Of a stretch of 64,000 bases of DNA, positions 1 to 10,861 are shown piece after piece. The notes below the pieces were generated by a model. It saw only the letters and a program-made list of their open reading frames with translations, made no database searches and was not told the DNA's origin. The stretch's first letter is position 1; the number at the start of each line of letters is the position of its first letter. The position numbers were made by a program, and so were the translations under genes. Origin of the DNA: Branchiostoma floridae. Its lineage: Eukaryota; Chordata; Leptocardii; Amphioxiformes; Branchiostomatidae. The stretch is from positions 18,859,598-18,923,597 of the forward strand of contig NC_049988.1 in assembly GCF_000003815.2 (NCBI RefSeq), read 5' to 3'.

Positions 1-189
1 TCTGTACTGTCCTCTCTAAGAACTATAATATGGCTTGATACCAAGCTATAAGGATTTGACATCAGTTGAGATAAAGGTGTGTATTACCAGTTAATATTGT
101 ACTTTTTCTGTTGTTAATCAAGTTTGTAGAACCTCATGAACCCTGCTACACTGATGCTTTGATTGTTAGTTTACAGCTTCATATACTTG

Positions 190-414
190 TTGCACATGTA
201 GAGTATATTGACACAGAGCACTGGGAGGACCTTGTAAATGACAGATCCAGCTGGAGATGCACACTACTCAGGCAGCTAAAATCAGGAGAAACCAGACTGA
301 TGAGCATGGCAGAAGAAAAGTGGATCCTTTGAAAAGAACTCTGCAACAGACCTGAGTCAGCTTACAGATGTGCCCTATGTGGCAGAGACTGTCATTCTTG
401 TATAGGACTGTTTA
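190..414 (+). pseudogene. LINE ORF2 C-terminal fragment (split by MITE)
   Basis: A degenerate piece of non-LTR retrotransposon protein. One frame reads a segment like DTEHWEDLVNDRSSWR, which matches the W-x2-L-x2-DR-x2-WR block common at the end of LINE ORF2. A second frame, about 370-414, reads YRCALCGRDCHSCIGLF, the cysteine/histidine tail of the same protein type. The reading continues after the MITE at 594-620 with NHSRRCR, so the tail was split by the insertion at 415-584. At least one frameshift and a stop lie between the two blocks, so it is a dead copy. The LINE clade is not certain. Confidence 0.6.
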
Positions 415-584
415 GCTAGCCTCTAATAGAGTCAATAGTACGCTAGGGGAGTCAGACGGTCAAGTAGGACCATCATCCGAACCACGATAATGGTCCTACT
501 CATCCGGCTGACTCCAGCGTACTATTGACTCTATTTGTCCAATTTCTACAATTAGATCACCGAACCACGGAGCCTGGTAGAGGC
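415..584. mobile_element. MITE, 9-bp TSD, TIR GCCTCTA.../...TAGAGGC
   Basis: A long internal inverted repeat pairs 426-472 with 490-534. The ends read GCTAGCCTCTA and TAGAGGC. The flanks are a perfect 9-bp direct repeat GACTGTTTA (406-414 and 585-593). The element interrupts a LINE reading frame that resumes on the far side. A 9-bp duplication is typical of Mutator-like (MULE) elements. A second member is at 44434-44614. Confidence 0.8.
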
Positions 585-593
585 GACTGTTTA

Positions 594-625
594 ACCACAG
601 TCGACGCTGTAGGGCTGATATCAAT
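594..625 (+). pseudogene. LINE ORF2 tail continuing after the MITE
   Basis: This short stretch completes the cysteine/histidine tail of the LINE fragment at 190-414. Reading across the duplicated target gives GLF followed by NHSRRCR. The match on both sides of the insertion shows the order of events: the LINE came first and the MITE second. Confidence 0.55.
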
Positions 626-662
626 TAGGTTTTTACCATGCATGGTCAATAGAGAAAGGAAG

Positions 663-941
663 ATACAAAAAGCTACCTGTTCAACATCAAGAAAGAATTT
701 GTAGGCAGTGCACAACGAATGCAGTGGAAAATGAAACACATTTTATTTGTGAATGCCCCCAATTCGATGCCGAAAGAAAAAGACTATTTGAAAGAGTGAC
801 CGAAATCACACCAACATTTTCATTGTTGAAAATGCCACAAAAGATTCTCTTCCTACTAAGATCACCGAATCAATCTATTATACAATACATGGGGCATTTC
901 ATTTTCAACTGTCTTCAAAGAAGAAGTCAAACCCCGTAATA
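663..941 (+). pseudogene. LINE ORF2 C-terminal fragment, second copy
   Basis: An open frame reads RYKKLPVQHQERICRQC, then a segment with VENETHFICECPQFD, and ends with MGHFIFNCLQRRSQTP and a stop at about 939. The C-x2-C ... E-x-H-F ... C-P pattern, with a following R-x2-L, is typical of the extreme C-terminus of CR1/L2/jockey-like reverse transcriptase proteins. No reverse transcriptase core lies upstream, so this is a 5'-truncated relic. It directly follows the other LINE tail but belongs to a different lineage by sequence. Confidence 0.55.
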
Positions 942-1154
942 GTTACGTAAACTTAGTACCCTATTCTGTATCGTATGTACATTCATCCACTTAAAATTTG
1001 AATGTTAGAATTTAGTTTATCTACACATTCATTCACTTCATGTATTTAGTCTTTCTTCTCTTGCAATTAGCCCCATGGGCATGAGTTTGCAATAAAACAT
1101 TTAATATTGACAGAAGGAGGCCACATATGATATGATACATGTAGAGTATCTTAC

Positions 1155-1380
1155 CACTATGAGTCTGCAAGTGCTTCTTCATGGCAGCCTGTTGGCGAAA
1201 GGTCCTGCCGCAGTCTTCACACTCATAGCGTTTCTCACCGGGGCGCTTCTGCATTTTCGTTCCCAAGTCCTCGGTTGACCCTTCACCCTCCTCACATGAT
1301 TCCTCCTGAATCCGGCTCGGCTTGCTCCTCTTTCTTTTTGCTGACATTGTAATGTTGGCGGTGGCTTCACTACTTCTGCA
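1155..1380 (-). CDS. First coding exon of a C2H2 zinc-finger gene (partial)
   Basis: The exon has an acceptor-like TTTTGCAG just before 1380 and a donor G|GTAAGA after 1155. The first ATG is at 1347-1345 and begins MSAKRKRSKPSRIQEE; an acidic stretch (CEEGEGSTED) follows. One C2H2 finger then reads YECEDCGRTFRQQAAMKKH with a second histidine in QTH, and the exon ends inside the linker, phase 1. It is a close paralogue of exon 1 of the gene at 6631-6772, which has no finger in this exon. No following exon is visible between 1 and 1154, so the gene continues beyond the left edge or is an orphan copy. The product is probably a nuclear DNA-binding protein. Confidence 0.6.
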
Positions 1381-1591
1381 CTGCAAAACTGAGAAAAGAT
1401 ATGTTAAAAAATGTTAGCCATAGAGCTGTGTACCTAAACAAGTTTCAGGTACACTGACTTTTTTATATAGGTACTAGTAAGGTATAGGCCAGGGCCTGTA
1501 TCTGTACATGAACATCTTGTTCAAATACAGATTGATTTTCAATATGAAAACAAGGTTCTTTGAAATTTAAGTGATAATGACATAATGTTAA

Positions 1592-1829
1592 CCCTTAAAC
1601 TGCCAAAACCGGATATATCCGGCACACATATTCAATCATGTCCTGTGTGCCGTGCCCGGTTATAACCGGGAAAGCGCATTCCCCCGAAGTAGCAGCTTTG
1701 TGCGCGTGTAGCGCACGAACCCCGGAAGTTAGGGACTTCGGCCTTGTTCCGTTGTCTCTTTTCGTGGGTCAGCGGCTAACCCTGCCACTACTAGTATTTT
1801 ATAGGGTTGAAACTCTGGCAGTTTAAGGG
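1592..1829. mobile_element. piggyBac-like MITE (TTAA target)
   Basis: The ends are an inverted repeat, CCCTTAAACTGCCA on the left and TGGCAGTTTAAGGG on the right. The left flank is TTAA (1588-1591) and the right flank is TCAA (1830-1833), one change from TTAA. CCC termini with a TTAA duplication fit the piggyBac superfamily. The element is 238 bp and has no coding capacity. Confidence 0.7.
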
Positions 1830-1833
1830 TCAA

Positions 1834-3221
1834 ATTGTGCAAGAAACGATCCTATTGCATTGTATCCCTCATGACCACTGCCATTGAGCCACAAGGTATT
1901 ATTTTTAGAAAAACAGATGAAAATTGGATTAAGGTCTTGCAAAAGTGTTCTGTGCTGCAGTGTAGTAGTATAGATCAATGTGGCTTCAATACACCGAACA
2001 GTAATTTCATAGTCATTTTATCTGCCTAACTGACCATTCCTGATTACCAGTAGTACTGGTTCAGTACCAGTACACCAGTGTTCTGTCAGTGAATGATTGC
2101 ATTGGTACTGTACTAGTACCAGTACATGACTCTAGTTTGCCATAAACTAATGTTTTTTCCCCCTACCTGGGGGCCCAGAAAGGGTAGCAGCCTGGCCTGG
2201 TAGCCAGCCAAGCCTTTTCTGTAAACCCAATAAATACAGTATTTTATGCACCAAATTTGTCGAAACTCAAGAAACCAAAATAATGCTAATACAGATACAG
2301 CAAGGACATCTGCTTCTATTATCACAATCTCTACCAGAAAAATCGACCTCCTTGACTATACTGACTTCTTGAAGAACAATTTTTGCCAGGGGAGTTTGGC
2401 CACCAAAGGGTTTCAGTTACCAAATAATAATTATGATACCATTCTTGTGCACTGACTCTGAGTGCCAAATACAAAATGCATTCACTCTATTTTTGCGAAA
2501 TTCTACTATCAATAACCGCTTAGGAAGGTCGGGTGTATAGCGACTAAGCACGAAAGGAACCAAAGAACACATTTTTTTACGAGATCACAAACCCCTTGCA
2601 CACCCGCATAATTTTCGTTTCGGCAACAACGGACGTTATCGTCGCGCATTTATAGCGAGAAGACAACGAACAGTTAGTCTAATTTATCTATCCACTATTC
2701 CTACCAGCGAGGTCGCCTGTGCCGCTCCTAAAACAGCGAAACGTCTGCAGTAGGCTAGAAAAATCCCGAGTAGAAGTTCACCCTTTGTCTGGCCTCCAGC
2801 AAAGCAGATGGTGACCCGGAAATAGTCTGGAGTGCCTGGTCTGGGTCACTGGGGTATAGGTCACTGAGAGTTTCGCCTGATTACCCAATTCGGGTCCAAT
2901 TGTGTCGGCCAAAAGGTGACGGGTCTAGATCACAAATATGATTGTGTTATGTTTTTTTTTTTTTACCAAGGAGGACTTTTAGGAGGTTATATACATTGTA
3001 TATGCTATGGTCTGGAAGTTAGGGTGGAAGATAGCTTTTGACATCAGTACAAAGTAAGGTTTTGGGCCACATAGCAGTTACTAGCAATGTTGGAACTACA
3101 AGGGCATGTTCAAAATCTTTCAATGGGAAATAAATAAATCATAACCAATGAGGACATTTTATAAAAGCTCTTTTGCTAATGTCACTACACATGTGCTGGC
3201 GACTAGAATTCTGGGGAATAT
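1834..3221. other. Non-coding stretch with small palindromes
   Basis: I see no convincing gene here. Around 2045-2130 short palindromic GTACTAGTAC/CCAGTAC motifs recur. The stretch 2160-2220 is G/C-rich. Short open frames have no recognisable content. Confidence 0.5.
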
Positions 3222-3363
3222 GTCAAAGGTAAAGGCCCCCGACTTGTAAACATTCCGCCATTTTGTAGGCGCCATTACATTCCGGATACTGTTATGCAAA
3301 CAGTACTAGTAATAGTGGTTGAGACAAGACTGTTAATGCCTCAAAGGCCTTTACCTTTGACAA
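3222..3363. mobile_element. Small MITE with TIR GTCAAAGGTAAAGGCC
   Basis: The left end reads GTCAAAGGTAAAGGCC and the right end, at about 3346-3361, reads its reverse complement GGCCTTTACCTTTGAC. The length is about 140 bp with no coding capacity. No clear target duplication could be assigned. Confidence 0.6.
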
Positions 3364-3565
3364 ATACCTACAATTCTTGTCGCCTGCATATACATGTAAC
3401 ACAAGTAAATCATGAAAAAAAAATTCCATGTATGCCTAATTGCATAATCCGATTAAAAATGCCATAAATCCTTTAATAGTGCTTAATTATTGGAATCTAA
3501 TATCAGTGAGGTGTGTAAGTTATTCAAAGGTAAACATCCTTATGCATAGATGATGCAACAACAGC

Positions 3566-4196
3566 AGGGGTGCCTAAGCATTTGCACGATCCCTATGAAA
3601 TTCGTACGAATATTATGTGATACACACGAATCACTATGCGAAAACGCACGAATATTATGAAATTCGCACGAATCACTATGCGAAATCGTACGAATTTTAT
3701 GAAATTCGCACGAATCACTATGTGACACACACGAGCCTTATGTGATTTGCACGATCCTTATGCGAAATTGCGCAACCACTGGCGGGGTCACGTGACAAAC
3801 GGAGCGGGATTTTCAAGATGGCGGCTTCGCCGCTTCGGCGACTGAAAATACGATGTAACACGCCGAAATGAAGCTAAACAGTAGCTCACAGGCTATCAAA
3901 TACATCTTTGCGACGGTAAATGTCCATTCCATGCCTTGAAATATAAATATCTCGGGTAGAAACGCTCAAAATCATGCCTCCTCCCGGCCGCCGTTTTTGC
4001 ATAAGGATCGTGCAAATCACATAAGGCTCGTGTGTGTCACATAGTGATTCGTGCGAATTTGATAAAATTCGTACGATTTCGCATAGTGATTCGTGCGAAT
4101 TTCATAATATTCGTGCGTTTTCGCATAGTGATTCGTGTGTATCACATAATATTCGTACGAATTTCATAGGGTTCGTGCAAATGCTTAGGCACCCCT
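3566..4196. mobile_element. 631-bp element with ~200-bp terminal inverted repeats
   Basis: Two arms of about 205 bp (3566-3770 and 3992-4196) are near-perfect reverse complements and end in AGGGGTGCCTAAGCA. Each arm is built from short sub-repeats of the type ATTCGCACGAATCACTATGCGAAA (shown in part), alternating with ATTCGTACGAAT palindromes. The unique centre carries CACGTGAC (E-box) at about 3790 and CAAGATGGCGGC (YY1-type motif) at about 3814. No protein is encoded. It is a fold-back type non-autonomous element. Confidence 0.75.
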
Positions 4197-5085
4197 GAAC
4201 AGATCAAAATGTTTCATGGAGGTATGAGGTTGCCAAACTCTAGTTTTTTATTGTAAAAAATCTTCACTGTGAACACTCAACACACATTTATTCTGAGACA
4301 TTCAGGAAATTTATTCAGGTTACTGTGCAGTGTTATTTACTGATACCTCTATCTAAGAAAGACAGTCTATCCATGTCAATACATAGCAGTATAGACAGAA
4401 AAATATATACATGTACATGCATCCATATATTTTAAGATTTAAGTGTTACGTGAACATTCATCCTAAAACAGGTTGCTTTATAAATTTTGATGCCAACATT
4501 TGTATATAAAGTTATGCCCAAAAATCTCTATGCTTTGCTATTTTGATCAAGTAGTGACAAAACCAATATCAGAACATAGCTATTAATATACAATTTCCTA
4601 AGCCTTAGGCCAAAAATGTACCATTTTGGTAAAGGTATAGATATAAATGTACCTACAGTAATTCATAAGGTTCCTAACCACTAGACCATATCATGAGTAT
4701 ATATCATACCCAATTTCAAAATGTAATGGGAACTTGCCAACCATAATAACATTAATGTACTAAAATATAACTAAATGATCAAACAAATGTTAGAAAACCT
4801 GCACAGCTATATCAGTGAGTCCACTTTTTTTTACACATTTTCTACATCCCTCATGACTGCCTAATCTCAAAGCAGATGTATGGTTCGAAAGAATCCACAC
4901 TTTTGACACATACATATTCATGTGGACATTTTTCTAGTGGGAGGCAAAGACTCTAAAGTTCGTAGCCTGTGTTTACACAATCTCCCGCTGGCTGGGGTTA
5001 ATGACCCCCTCCCAAGGTGGCAGCAACTGTAGGGCTGGCCGCTAGGAGCATGATTCTTAGTTTCTAGTCAGGCTATAAAGTTGAT
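4197..5085. other. AT-rich non-coding stretch
   Basis: Nothing recognisable was found. It is the 3' flank of the zinc-finger gene that ends at 5258 and could hold its 3' UTR. Confidence 0.4.
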
Positions 5086-5088
5086 ATC

Positions 5089-5257
5089 TCACTGGAGCTG
5101 TGGCTCGTTGCCATTGTCGCTGTGGCTTAACAATTTGACAAAGCAGAGTTGGCTGGGAGAAGGAGTTATACCACATTTGTAGTTTTTCTCGCTCGCTGCT
5201 GTGGGTGTGTCGTGAAACTTCCATGCGCTCCTGCGACTCAACTGCATGCCGCAAATC
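5089..5257 (-). pseudogene. Out-of-frame seventh zinc finger remnant
   Basis: Directly after the stop of the six-finger exon, the minus strand in another frame encodes KPHKCEICG followed by a histidine at the expected spacing (WKFH). The second zinc-binding histidine is missing. The linker HTGE is shared with the upstream frame, so an indel of two bases lost or one gained within the linker explains the shift. A sequencing error cannot be excluded. Confidence 0.45.
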
Positions 5258-5922
5258 TCACACTTGTGTGGTTTCTCCCGTGTGGGTCCGCTTGTGACGC
5301 TTCAGGTTATTCTGATCACCAAACTGCTTGCCGCACTCGTCACACATGTAGGGTTTCTCACCTGTGTGAGTCCGCATGTGGCACGTGAGCAGAGCCTTTT
5401 CTCTAAACTGCCTGCCACACTCACTACACATGTAGGGTTTCTCTCCTGTGTGGGTGCGCATGTGAACCTTCACAGCGGTATGCTGGGCAAATCCCTTGCC
5501 GCATACCTCACATTTGTAGGGTTTCTCTCCAGTGTGGGTGCGCATGTGGACCTTCACAGCAGTCCGCTGTGCAAACCCCTTGCCGCACTCCTCACACTTG
5601 AAAGGTTTCTCCCCAGTGTGGGTTCTAAGGTGGTTGGTTAGATCCTGGCTTCGGCTGAATTTCTTGCTGCACCTCTCGCACATGTAGGGTTTCTCTCCAG
5701 TGTGTGTCCGCATGTGGGACTTTAAGTTGACCTCTTGCTTGAACTCCCAACCACAAATTTCACACTTGTACGGCTTCTCAATGTGGGGAGGCTTCTCAGC
5801 TTCCTCAGTTTCCTCTTGCAAAGTCCAGTCAAGATTCCTTTCCTCACACTGGTTCTGTTCTTCCATTTCTTCAGTGTTGATTTCTGTTGCCATGTTTGCA
5901 TCAAATGCAAATTCCAAGAGTT
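5258..5922 (-). CDS. C2H2 zinc-finger protein, exon 2 (six fingers)
   Basis: This exon starts after the acceptor TACATAACAG and joins exon 1 (6631-6772) in frame: 109 nt plus 665 nt give 258 codons, i.e. a 257-residue protein. An acidic N-terminal part (EEMEEQNQCEERN) precedes six C2H2 fingers of the Krüppel type, each C-x2-C-x12-H-x3-H with TGEKP linkers. Fingers three and four are nearly identical (AQRTAVKVH and AQHTAVKVH), suggesting recent finger duplication. The frame stops after HTGETTQV. In another frame the DNA continues with EKPHKCEICGMQLSRRSAW to a stop near 5089, so a degenerate seventh finger seems to have been cut off by a frameshift. A nuclear DNA-binding regulator is likely; targets are unknown. 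Confidence 0.85.
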
Positions 5923-6630
5923 CTGTTATGTAAAAAAGAAAACATTGGTAAACAATAACAAAACAATGAACAACTGAAAAAGTATTTTGTATTTGTATTC
6001 ATTGAAAATGACAACAACAAAATAAATACACTGGGTCAGCCTAGGTAGCTTGTGCCATTTTAAGACAAATCAATCTCTACATACTGGTCTTTCAGCCCAG
6101 AGACAATAGACATCCTTGATTGGATTGTGAACCACGCTAGTAGGAACACGGAGTCAAGGAGGCCATCTTTGAGCAGATCTACAATCCCACCTTAAACCGC
6201 AAGGAGGACATTTGTACTGGGTCATTTGTGCCACTGACCCTGGCAGTACAAAAAAAGAATGGCCAGCAAAAGTGTGGTCAGAATGGCCAGCAAAAGTGTA
6301 TTAAGAGCCCCCTCCCCGCCAAAAAACTTGAATTTTCTGTACCAGTACCCAGCATTCACTGCACCAATGCTTTGATTGGTTGAATAGAGCTTCACACAGT
6401 TGTCGCATATGTGCCTAAGTGTTTATAGAAATTTTAAGGAATTCACAAGATGCACTACTAAGAAACATACAAGTTTCACGGAATTCCTGTTATGCATGTA
6501 TGATCCTTAACATTAGTATAACAAGCTGAATACCATAAAATATATAATATAATACTGATTGAAGTTCTGAGTGGTGGATCATAGAAATTCTCTGAAATTT
6601 GTATGAACACTTCGGCATCAAGTTTCTCAC

Positions 6631-6772
6631 CAGTGTCAGGCTGCATTTTCGTTCCCACATCCTCGGTTGACCCTTCACCCTCCTCACACCAGTCCTCCTG
6701 AATCCGGCACGGCTTGCTGCTCTTTCTTTTCGCTGACATCGTGATGTTGGTGGTGACTTCACTACTCCTGCA
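6631..6772 (-). CDS. C2H2 zinc-finger protein, exon 1
   Basis: The acceptor-like TTTTGCAG lies just before 6772 and the donor ACTG|GTGAGA after 6631. The start ATG at 6739-6737 begins MSAKRKSSKPCRIQED; an acidic serine/glutamate stretch follows, and the exon ends at phase 1 in MQPDTG. Splicing to 5922 keeps the frame and gives GELLEFAFDANMA at the join. The acceptor upstream of the ATG implies a 5' UTR exon further up. It is paralogous to the exon at 1155-1380. Confidence 0.75.
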
Positions 6773-6844
6773 CTGCAAAACTGAGAGAAGGAATGTCAAA
6801 TCTTCCGTTTCTGAGGCTACCAACTTCAATTTGCTGAAGACTTT

Positions 6845-6975
6845 TGTAGCCTGTATAGGAAAGTCATGTAAAGTGCCTTTCCCAAGGGCACAAGATCGGT
6901 GACACGTCGGGGTTTGAACTCAGGACCTTCTGGACCTGAGTCAAACGTGCTGACAATTGCGCCACGCGGTCCCAC
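6845..6975 (-). mobile_element. tRNA-derived SINE fragment
   Basis: On the minus strand a tRNA-like head carries an A-box-like TGGCGCAATTGTCAG and a B box GAGTTCAAACC. Next comes a conserved core, CTTGGGAAAGGCACTTTACA, shared with the full SINE at 35712-36238. It lies upstream of the zinc-finger exon 1. Confidence 0.65.
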
Positions 6976-7423
6976 CACACTCTCAAGTCATTAAATCATG
7001 TTAGCCTGTGTACCTAAACAAATTTTCAGATAAATTTACATATACAGGTACACTGGTTTAGGTACAGGTCCTGAGATACAGGCTGTATCTGTACATAAAC
7101 TTCTTGTTCAAATACTGGTTGATTTTCAATGAGAAAAAAAGGTTGTTTGAAGCGATAACAACAGAATGATCAAGAGTCTGTAGTAGTTGGTCTATAGATA
7201 TTTATTTCATTTCAATAAACAACCCGCTAAACATAAAATGATGTACATTAACCCACTTTTTCCTCTCAGAAATTCTATGACTAATACTAGTATTAATTAC
7301 TATTACTTCCTCTACTATTACTATTAGATACAAAAACAAAACAAAACAAAACATGAAACCCATGGTTTGCTGTACAGCCAGTAAGTATACAGGCCTTTTC
7401 ATTAACATTGTACTAATCATAAT

Positions 7424-7708
7424 TTGAGTGCAATGGCCTAGTGGGTAGAGTGTTTGCCTTGCATTCGGTAGGTCGTGAGTTCAAACCCCGGCCGAGTCAT
7501 ACCAAAGACTTTAAAAATGGTACATGCTTGTTTCTCTGCTTAGCACTCAGCATTCGGGAAAGAGTATGGAAGTTGAACACACACCACTACCAGTGGACTA
7601 GCCCCCTGCTGTAGTGATTGCGTTGTGTGGCCCAAGGGCTACTGAAACGGAGATTGGCGCCGCCCAATGCGCCATCAGGCGCAGGAAGGAACTTTGACTT
7701 TGACTTTG
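7424..7708 (+). mobile_element. tRNA-derived SINE
   Basis: The head has an A box (TGGCCTAGTGGG) and a B box (GAGTTCAAACCCCGG) at the normal tRNA spacing. A unique body follows, and the tail is CTTTGACTTTGACTTTGA, a simple repeat as in many SINE 3' ends. It is transcribed, if at all, by RNA polymerase III. Confidence 0.7.
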
Positions 7709-7921
7709 AATCATGATTTGAATCCTGCGACGACCATGTTGGCGGGTAATTGAATTAAGCAGTAGCATCTTTGTGTGGTTTACAGTTGTATGCTATAATC
7801 CAACATGGCACAGATGACGTCAAATGAAAAGCCTGTATATTCTTTTGTTGTGTAATCTTTTGGGGGTTTTTCCCATGGGGCCCAGAAATGTCTGGCCACC
7901 ATGTTGAATTGTCTGTGTTAA

Positions 7922-8115
7922 GCCCCCTTTACAAATCAAGAATTTAGCTCGGCTGAGTTGTCAGCGAGCTCTAAATTACGAGGAGGCATGACCCTGATAT
8001 CGATGCCGACGAAGAAACTCTGCCATTTTGCCATCTGCATCAGGGTCATACCTCCTCGTAATCTAGAGCTCGCTGACAACTCGGCCGAGCTAAATTCTTG
8101 ATTTGTAAAGGGGGC
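7922..8115. mobile_element. Palindromic MITE, TTAA-type flanks
   Basis: The two halves are almost fully complementary: GCCCCCTTTACAAATCAAG at the left and its complement at the right. The left flank is TTAA (7918-7921) and the right flank TTTA. A second copy, cut by the N gap, ends at about 20111 with a clean TTAA. Arms contain the palindromic GAGCTC and GCCGAGC. Confidence 0.7.
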
Positions 8116-8117
8116 TT

Positions 8118-10610
8118 TAGGAGTCTGCATGGGGAAGTTCTCGATACCGTCTTCAGTCCACAGATGACAGTATCAAAAATAAAACTATGAATGCTGTTGG
8201 CTCATAGATTACAGAATAGCACAACAATCTTATCATTGTCAATTTAACAATTCAATTCTATAATATTTGTATACTGAGTGTTTTTTGGCCTCAAATTGCT
8301 TCCATCTTGAAACCGACTACATCCAAATACCGGTAACGTTAACTGGTAAATAATTAATTAACGTTAGGATGCATTTTTTAAAAATCCATAAATGCATAAA
8401 TAATGTATTTAGATCGCCACACAAGGTCGTTGCCCCATGTACACTGTATATCAGAGCCGTTCGAGGTCGTTTGAGCAAGGAGGTTTTTGGTTTGAGGTTG
8501 TTAGAGGTCGTTTGATCCGGCCTAAAAACCTGAGGTGTTTAGGCCGGATGTGCGACCTCCCAAATTTATAGCTCTCTGCTTTTACAAATTCTAGAGCATA
8601 TAAGTCGTCACCCTTTTTTTCTTCCTACCTGAAAGTTCACGTGTATCCTCTCCAAACTGTCAAATTTAGCTGCACACCAAAACTACGTACCAAATCGGTC
8701 GATTGCAGACTGCAAAACCTGTGCCCTCCCCACACAGACGGGCAGACATCACCTATGACCTATGACTCTAAAGGTCACCCGTTGTATTCCCTGATGGCCC
8801 AATGCGTGTCGAAGTATTTTCGTCAGACGGTATTGCAGCAATCTTGGGTTGTCGATGCATGACCAAGGTTTTTGAAAGGTTAAGTATGTTTAAATATGCG
8901 AAGATAATGATTGAACTCAGCATTAAACTAGAACGGTTCTAAAAAGTGTAACGTTATGCCAAGGAGTTTTGATCAAATGGTGAAAGCGCCTTGGTTATGC
9001 ATTGTGTTTGTGTGTGATTTCACGTAATAATAATGTCCGTGGCACCACAGTAGAACAGTGCACTGAGCTGATCAATGCTGGATAAAGAATGCGAAAATAG
9101 ATTTTGAGCCAAAGTTGACATGAAGAGCTCGAGTTTTATATCGATGCCCCATTACATTCCTTTACATTCAGAACTCGTCGACTCTGTGATTTTGCGTCTG
9201 CATTTTATTCAGTTACATTCAGAACTCGTCGACTCTGTGATTTTGCGTCTGCATTTTATTGAGTTTTCCTCTTGTACAGTTCCATCTAAAACGAGATCAC
9301 TCTCCATTTTTAAAACTACATACTAGTATACATGATAACCATATCAACAATATCAATACTATTACAGCCCTGAAGCCACAATGACTATTGTAAACACTAA
9401 CAGCATGAGATATGCCCTGAGAATGATCCATAGATTAAGTTCTCAGTTCTCTCTAAGTATTTTTCCTAAATTTTTACTTCCATAATTTTTAGAGAAATAG
9501 ACGGGAAATAAACTATGCAATACTAGAAATATAAACATATACAACGAAACTCTAATACAAAACATGTCCAAAACTACTAGAATCTAAACGGAAACAATGA
9601 TTATTTCACACAATTTTATCAATGATTATTTCACACATTTCTATCAATGATTATTTCACACAATTCTATCAATGATTCTTTCACACAATTCTACCCTTGT
9701 ATTCATAAAACCACTAGAGACTTAATTAATCATCATTAATAACAATTCCTAAACATAATCATTGACTAGTAAATATCAGTTGCTGTCAACAAAATATAAT
9801 CAAAGAAGACTAAACAAACTGTTAGCAATTATAACTTTCAAACCCCAAAGCTATAAAACTAATTATCACAGTTGGTACATAGTTAGTGGAAACAAACTTT
9901 TCAACTAAAACTTCAAAACAGGGGTGCAAAAAAAAAAGAAGATAGCAATAAAGCTTCAAAGAAAGCATCAATAAACAAAGAAACTAATAGTAGATGGTAA
10001 CTTCTGGTTAATCAAAACACATTACATGTAGTATACAAGTTCATTTGTGTTGGTACAACACAAAACAAAAGTTTACATGAATCTAAACAAGAAGAATATA
10101 TGTTGTGTATAACCTTACAACCATTTTTTGACCAAACAAGTTGGTTTGGGTGACTTCTATACTGGGTAGTGAGTAATAAGTAAGTAAAGATAACTACTCA
10201 TTGTATACATTTGTATTAGCATCTATCTACATTGCTACAGCAATACCACTGTCAGGTTGGCAAGTTGAAAAAGTTCTTGTTCGTCAGTTCATTTATTCAT
10301 TTCTTTCTTTGGTTGTTTGCTTGCTTGTCTGTTCCACATAGCAGAGAAATCACATCAAGTTTAGTTCAATAAATCATATTGCGATAGTTCAGCGCAGCAT
10401 TTGATTTCTAGTACACAGTGGAGATGTCTAAATCTGGTAAAATCACCAATTCTGCTGGTAGGGAGCCAGATCTATCTGAGTCTTTAAATTTGAATAAACT
10501 CCTTTAAAAGACCGTCAGAAGTTTTAAACCGCGGTCCAATTCACTCCAGATCAATATGGATTGACTTGAAATTTTAGGATATACAAAAACGACACCATCC
10601 TAACACTGAC
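8118..10610. other. AT-rich intergenic region with minor repeats
   Basis: No gene could be supported. There is a hairpin at 8514-8549 (ATCCGGCCTAAA with its complement), a two-copy tandem repeat of about 53 bp at 9150-9262, and about four copies of a 25-bp AT-rich unit (ATGATTATTTCACACA core) at 9596-9690. Confidence 0.5.
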
Positions 10611-10739
10611 TAGTCTCCAAGCAGAGGTTCGGCTCCGGCTGTTTTTTAAATTTTTTTATGCGTTTTTATCGGGGTTTCTATTTTGTACCACATTTTTAAG
10701 CCTCGCGCCTAGGGCGAACCAAACCTCTACGTTGAGGGT
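10611..10739. mobile_element. MITE of the TCTCCAAGCAGA family, 9-bp TSD
   Basis: The left end is TAGTCTCCAAGCAGAGG and the right end is an imperfect complement. Direct repeats AACACTGAC (10602-10610 and 10740-10748) flank it exactly. The 9-bp target duplication suggests a Mutator-like origin. A relative with the same interior (GTTTTTATCGGG) is at 26625-26750. It lies about 110 bp past the stop of LRR gene A. Confidence 0.8.
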
Positions 10740-10861
10740 AACACTGACGACAGAGCCTGTGATCGGGATCTCTACCGGTCGAATCTGCGATTCTGCCAGA
10801 TTGCAATTTGTACCATGGCATATTTCCACAGTGCTACAGTATTGGAACTGATATCACCACC

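Noticed and set aside
7424-7500. Functional tRNA gene
   Set aside because: A and B boxes are present but the sequence has no tRNA acceptor stem and continues into a SINE body. The same holds for 33670, 35712-36238 and 24121.
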